From: Acidobacteriota bacterium
GTDB lineage: Bacteria; Acidobacteriota; Blastocatellia; Pyrinomonadales; Pyrinomonadaceae
Reading direction: 5' to 3'
Length of the DNA: 64,000 nt
Assembly: GCA_020199835.1 (NCBI GenBank)
Contig: JAIVJV010000008.1
Coordinates: 1-64,000 of the forward strand
Made by a program: the position numbers and the translations under genes
Notes under the pieces: model-generated
Told to the model about the DNA's origin: nothing
The model's input: the letters and a program-made list of their open reading frames with translations, nothing else
Database searches by the model: none
Shown here: one piece after another, positions 61,065-64,000 of the stretch
How the letters are laid out: each line of letters starts with the position of its first letter
Numbering within the stretch: position 1 is the stretch's first letter

Positions 61065-61120
61065 TGTGTGCTGGCACACATAACAGTGGTTTGTTGGCCT
61101 TCTTTGTGGGCTGCCGCACA
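61065..61120. promoter_or_regulatory. Pair of Crp-like dyads (TGTG-N8-CACA)
   Basis: Two dyads of the form TGTG-N8-CACA lie at 61065-61080 and 61105-61120. The first sits inside a perfect 9-bp palindrome TATGTGTGC-TG-GCACACATA (61063-61082). They lie upstream of the gene at 61208 and resemble Crp/Fnr-family operator sites. Two such regulators are encoded in this window (31755 and 54300). Direct binding is unproven. Confidence 0.5.
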
Positions 61121-61207
61121 GACTCAGAATGACCAGAGTCGTAATCTTCCTTCCAGCCGCCTAACCGTCGACAGCCGAAATTGTTTCCAGGGAGAAGAAA
61201 GGTTGTT

Positions 61208-61552
61208 ATGAGCGATATCTATGTCATGCAACGTGCAAACGGCGATGTGTTTGCGCTTGACGATCACGGACGCTTTCGTGTGCCACTATTTCGCAGTAGC
61301 CGCGACGCCATTGTCGCCCGTTTACGTAACTTCGGAATGCTGCTTTTCAAACCAGTGCAGCTTGATGACAGCTTGCTCAAGGAACTGGTCCCGGTAGGAG
61401 GTGCAGATGAAGTCGAGTTTTGGCTGGTGAACGATCCCTTGATCAATCTCAACCGAGGTCAGCTAGTACAACCCGCACAACTTGCATCCCTGATGGGAAG
61501 TCGCATCAAACCAAAAACGGCCGTCATTGGCCCAGCCTCGTTAGCACGCTAG
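61208..61552 (+). CDS. Hypothetical protein of unknown function
   Basis: Start at the ATG at 61208 with AGAAGAAAGG upstream; 114 residues. It begins MSDIYVMQRANGDVFALDDHGR (partial) and continues with a beta-rich body (GMLLFKPVQLDDSLLKELV, then VEFWLVNDP). No signal peptide and no recognised family. Its 3' end overlaps the convergent TPR-CHAT gene by four bases. The Crp-like dyads just upstream suggest it is regulated together with the receiver-like gene. Confidence 0.55.
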   Translation: MSDIYVMQRANGDVFALDDHGRFRVPLFRSSRDAIVARLRNFGMLLFKPVQLDDSLLKELVPVGGADEVEFWLVNDPLINLNRGQLVQPAQLASLMGSRIKPKTAVIGPASLAR

Positions 61553-64000
61553 CGTGCGTCACCAATTAAGGCGAAGGTTGCCCAGTAGTACGGATGTTGA
61601 TGATTAGGTGAACGTCTGAGTGCGAGGACGTTTTGGTGTAGTGCTCGGGACTTGGAAACTGGCGTTCGCGTCGCCGGTTTGATCGAGGAATAGAAGCCGG
61701 TCATGAGCGTCGAGAGCACCGGCGATTCTACTTGCCAACGACTCACCAGCGTTGCGCGCGTGCCTGCCACAAACCACGACCACGAGAAGCCAACCGCCGC
61801 GTCTCCAGTGAAAGACGCAGTGTGCCGCGTCGTTGGCGCCACAACCAGTTCGGCTGTGCTTTGCAGATCCATGAGTTCACGGCTCTGAAGAAAACCATCT
61901 TGCCTCGTCGCAGACAAAGGCTGCCTCGTTGCAGCCGAAGGTTGGCTGGTCGCGGTCGAAAGTCCGATAAATGACGACATCGGGCTCGCGTCGTCCAATA
62001 TCGTCGGACCGGCAAAGTGCAGAATGCTTGCGCGCGACATATCGCCTTTGATTCGCTCTTCGCTTGCCTGTGCGCCCGCGTGGAGGACGCTCGTCGTTGT
62101 GCCGTAGCTTGCCGCGATGCGTTGAATCTGTTCTTCCTGCCCGGCAAACGATTCCAGCTTCATACCGGCGTGAACCAGTTCGAATCGCGTCGCAAAGTTT
62201 TTCGATAGCTCGGGATTCGCGTAGGCGACCAATAACGAGTTGAGACGTTTAGCCGGCAAACGCAGTTTTTGCATTTCACGTAACGCCGAAAGCGATGGCG
62301 CGTACGAAACCTGCGCCTGGTCCACTAAGTAACGATCTTCTGCGGGCTGCAACGCCTCAAACGGCAAACGCCAAAGTAAACCGTCAGGCACGATGACTAA
62401 CCGCGTCTTGAGTGCGATCTGATCTTCCGCCGGCTGCAGCAGTAACTCGTAGAGTTCTCGCGCAAGCTCATGGAAATTATCGGCGCGTGAGCTTAGCAGT
62501 TGCTCAAAGTGTCGCACTCGTGAGGCGAGTTCGTGGTGTTTGACGTCCAACGGATAAACCTTCAGGTTGATTTCCGTTGGCCGTCTTCTTTGTGATGTTT
62601 TCGCGGCGCCTTTATCGGCCGTGAGAACGAACATGTAAGTGTTGTTCTCAGTGATCGTGTATTCGACGAGCGCAGTCGACGTATCGCCAATCAATGAGTG
62701 AATTTCGTCGAGCTTGAGCGGAGCGAGTTCGCCCCTCCTGATCTTCAAACCCGGATTCTCGCTAAACACTTTCTGACGAAAGCCGGCGTACGCGGTGCGG
62801 GCTCTCCGTAATCGATCCCGTAGATCTGACGCACGTTTTTCATTGGGCACACGCTGTTCTTTCTCGCGATGCAGTTGGATTTCGAACGACGCAACTTCCC
62901 CGGAAAGACGTTGCTCTTCGCGGCGCTGCTCGACTGAGAGTCCCCTGTGAGTTGTGGCGTTATTGTTCTTCAGTAAATCCGTGATGAACTGCGTCTTTGC
63001 CCGTTCCGCATAGTGGAAAGCCTCGCTCGGTCGATGTTGACTCATCAACAAATCAATCATGCTCAGATAAGGCAGTGACCGGTTGTGATCGCCCGCAGCC
63101 ACTGTAAAAGCTTCGGCGCGTAACGACTCAATTGTGGCGATGGATCCGGTTAGGGCCTGGTAGGCCTCTGGTCCACGTTCCACCTTCGCATGGGCGTTGC
63201 CGGCCAGCATACGCGCGTACCAGAGAAGTTCGCCCTGGTCTATTCCTGTCGCAATGGTTGCCGCGCTCTCGGCTGCGCTCAGCGCTTTTTCAGAATCGTT
63301 CTGAAGCAGAAAAGTCTCAGACACACGCGTCAGAATATCCGCCATCTTTTCCTGATTGCGAATGGACCTGAACAATCCAAGCGCCTTCTCGAAATTGTCT
63401 AAAGCTTCGGAGTAATTCTTCTGACGCAGGAGTGTGGAACCGATGCCCGCGAGAACATCACCCTGGCCGGACTCGTCGTCCATTGCTTCACGCAACGTTA
63501 AAGATTGCCGGTACGAACTGAGTGCGAAATCGTATTGACCCTGTTTGTAGTACACATTACCGATGAGGGTCAGGACCCGGGCCATGTCGATCTTGTTGGA
63601 GGCAGATTTGAACTCTTTCAGCGCCCTGTTGTAGTAGTCGAGTGCTTGAGCGTAGTCGCCCCTCAGAGCTCTGACCAGGCCAATGCTCGTGAACGTGGTG
63701 CCGAGCGGAGCTTTGATTTCTTCGAAGATACTGAGGCTCTGGAAATAGTTCTCGAGGGCAGCCCCGTAATCACCGCGGGCACGGTGCACGTTGCCGAGTC
63801 CCTTCAACGCATTGGCGAGACCCACTTTGTCCGTCAACGTTTTTTGCACGTCGACGCTCCGCTGATACTTTTCCAGAGCCTCGTCGTAGTTGCCGAGGTA
63901 ATAAGCTGAGTTTGCGGCGCCATTGAGTGCTGCAACAACTACGCCGATCTCTCTTCGCGCGCCACTGTCGAGAGATTTTTTGTAGGACGTGAGTGCTTGC
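61549..64000 (-). CDS. TPR-CHAT domain protein, degenerate, partial at window end
   Basis: The frame is open to the window edge, so the N-terminus lies beyond 64000. The visible part, 800+ residues, starts with TPR repeats (GNVHRARGDYGAALENYFQS, GNVYYKQGQYDFALSSYRQS, LLRQKNYSEALDNFEKAL), then a coiled coil and a C-terminal CHAT (caspase-like) domain. The CHAT catalytic residues are lost: the His motif HFATHG appears as LHFAGPT, and the Cys motif SACET as VVAPTTRH. The late conserved HPYYWATFALIGD is intact. It is therefore a pseudo-protease, perhaps a scaffold. A Ser/Thr/Gln-rich insertion follows SSFIGLS. Confidence 0.85.
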   Translation of the reverse strand, partial: QALTSYKKSLDSGARREIGVVVAALNGAANSAYYLGNYDEALEKYQRSVDVQKTLTDKVGLANALKGLGNVHRARGDYGAALENYFQSLSIFEEIKAPLGTTFTSIGLVRALRGDYAQALDYYNRALKEFKSASNKIDMARVLTLIGNVYYKQGQYDFALSSYRQSLTLREAMDDESGQGDVLAGIGSTLLRQKNYSEALDNFEKALGLFRSIRNQEKMADILTRVSETFLLQNDSEKALSAAESAATIATGIDQGELLWYARMLAGNAHAKVERGPEAYQALTGSIATIESLRAEAFTVAAGDHNRSLPYLSMIDLLMSQHRPSEAFHYAERAKTQFITDLLKNNNATTHRGLSVEQRREEQRLSGEVASFEIQLHREKEQRVPNEKRASDLRDRLRRARTAYAGFRQKVFSENPGLKIRRGELAPLKLDEIHSLIGDTSTALVEYTITENNTYMFVLTADKGAAKTSQRRRPTEINLKVYPLDVKHHELASRVRHFEQLLSSRADNFHELARELYELLLQPAEDQIALKTRLVIVPDGLLWRLPFEALQPAEDRYLVDQAQVSYAPSLSALREMQKLRLPAKRLNSLLVAYANPELSKNFATRFELVHAGMKLESFAGQEEQIQRIAASYGTTTSVLHAGAQASEERIKGDMSRASILHFAGPTILDDASPMSSFIGLSTATSQPSAATRQPLSATRQDGFLQSRELMDLQSTAELVVAPTTRHTASFTGDAAVGFSWSWFVAGTRATLVSRWQVESPVLSTLMTGFYSSIKPATRTPVSKSRALHQNVLALRRSPNHQHPYYWATFALIGDAR

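Overview
The window looks like a chromosomal segment of a soil-type Gram-negative bacterium, most likely an acidobacterium (Acidobacteriota). This is inference from gene content, not a search result. The clues are a TonB-dependent receptor with an N-terminal carboxypeptidase-regulatory domain, a serine/threonine kinase carrying TolB-like and TPR domains, a Kai-type cluster outside cyanobacteria, a degenerate CHAT-TPR protein, an S9 peptidase, a PEP-CTERM protein and many DUF families common in that phylum. No rRNA, tRNA, IS element or CRISPR array was recognised.

Layout. 1-4.1 kb is accessory and partly decayed: clustered hairpins, a 21-bp-phased degenerate repeat, a small excisionase-type HTH protein, three small co-oriented genes of which two look secreted, and a remnant of an isoprenylcysteine-methyltransferase-like gene. 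4.1-9.1 kb holds a PEP-CTERM protein, a lysine-rich DUF6496 protein, a BON protein, a zinc alcohol dehydrogenase and an aldehyde dehydrogenase. 9.2-15.6 kb (minus strand) holds an amidohydrolase followed by an unlisted 32-residue membrane peptide, then a tight kaiC-kaiB-kaiB-hybrid histidine kinase operon without kaiA. 15.8-24 kb holds a TonB receptor, an SDR, DUF72 and YcaQ-type genes, an S9 peptidase and a threonine-dehydratase-like enzyme. 24.1-26.5 kb is a Gly/Ser/Tyr-rich protein with a BON domain. 26.7-30.7 kb holds a kinase-TPR protein, a DUF4242 protein and a thioredoxin-fold/zinc-ribbon/kinase fusion.

32.6-44.4 kb is the centrepiece: twelve genes on the plus strand that nearly all overlap. 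They encode a sugar epimerase, an MDR dehydrogenase, a Gfo/Idh oxidoreductase, a GT4-type glycosyltransferase, four CgeB-like glycosyltransferases with a histidine phosphatase inserted among them, a sugar nucleotidyltransferase, a methyltransferase, and a glycosidase whose TIM-barrel halves appear in swapped order (circular permutation). Together they look like a complete pathway for making, methylating and trimming a glycan or glycoconjugate, but no flippase, polymerase or ABC exporter is present. A Crp-like regulator lies directly upstream.

44.4-64 kb holds methyltransferases, a class-C beta-lactamase-like lipoprotein, an AidB-like acyl-CoA dehydrogenase, a frameshifted BrnT toxin gene with an unusual antitoxin-like partner, a PQQ-type beta-propeller, a GH76-like hydrolase, a second Crp-like regulator, groES-groEL, an RNA polymerase omega subunit, a YbdK-type ligase, a receiver-like protein without its phosphoacceptor Asp, and a TPR-CHAT protein cut by the window end whose CHAT domain lacks the catalytic residues. 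Several TGTG-N8-CACA dyads near 59.5 and 61.1 kb could be targets of Crp-type regulators. All functions are read from motifs and general family knowledge; no alignments were run.
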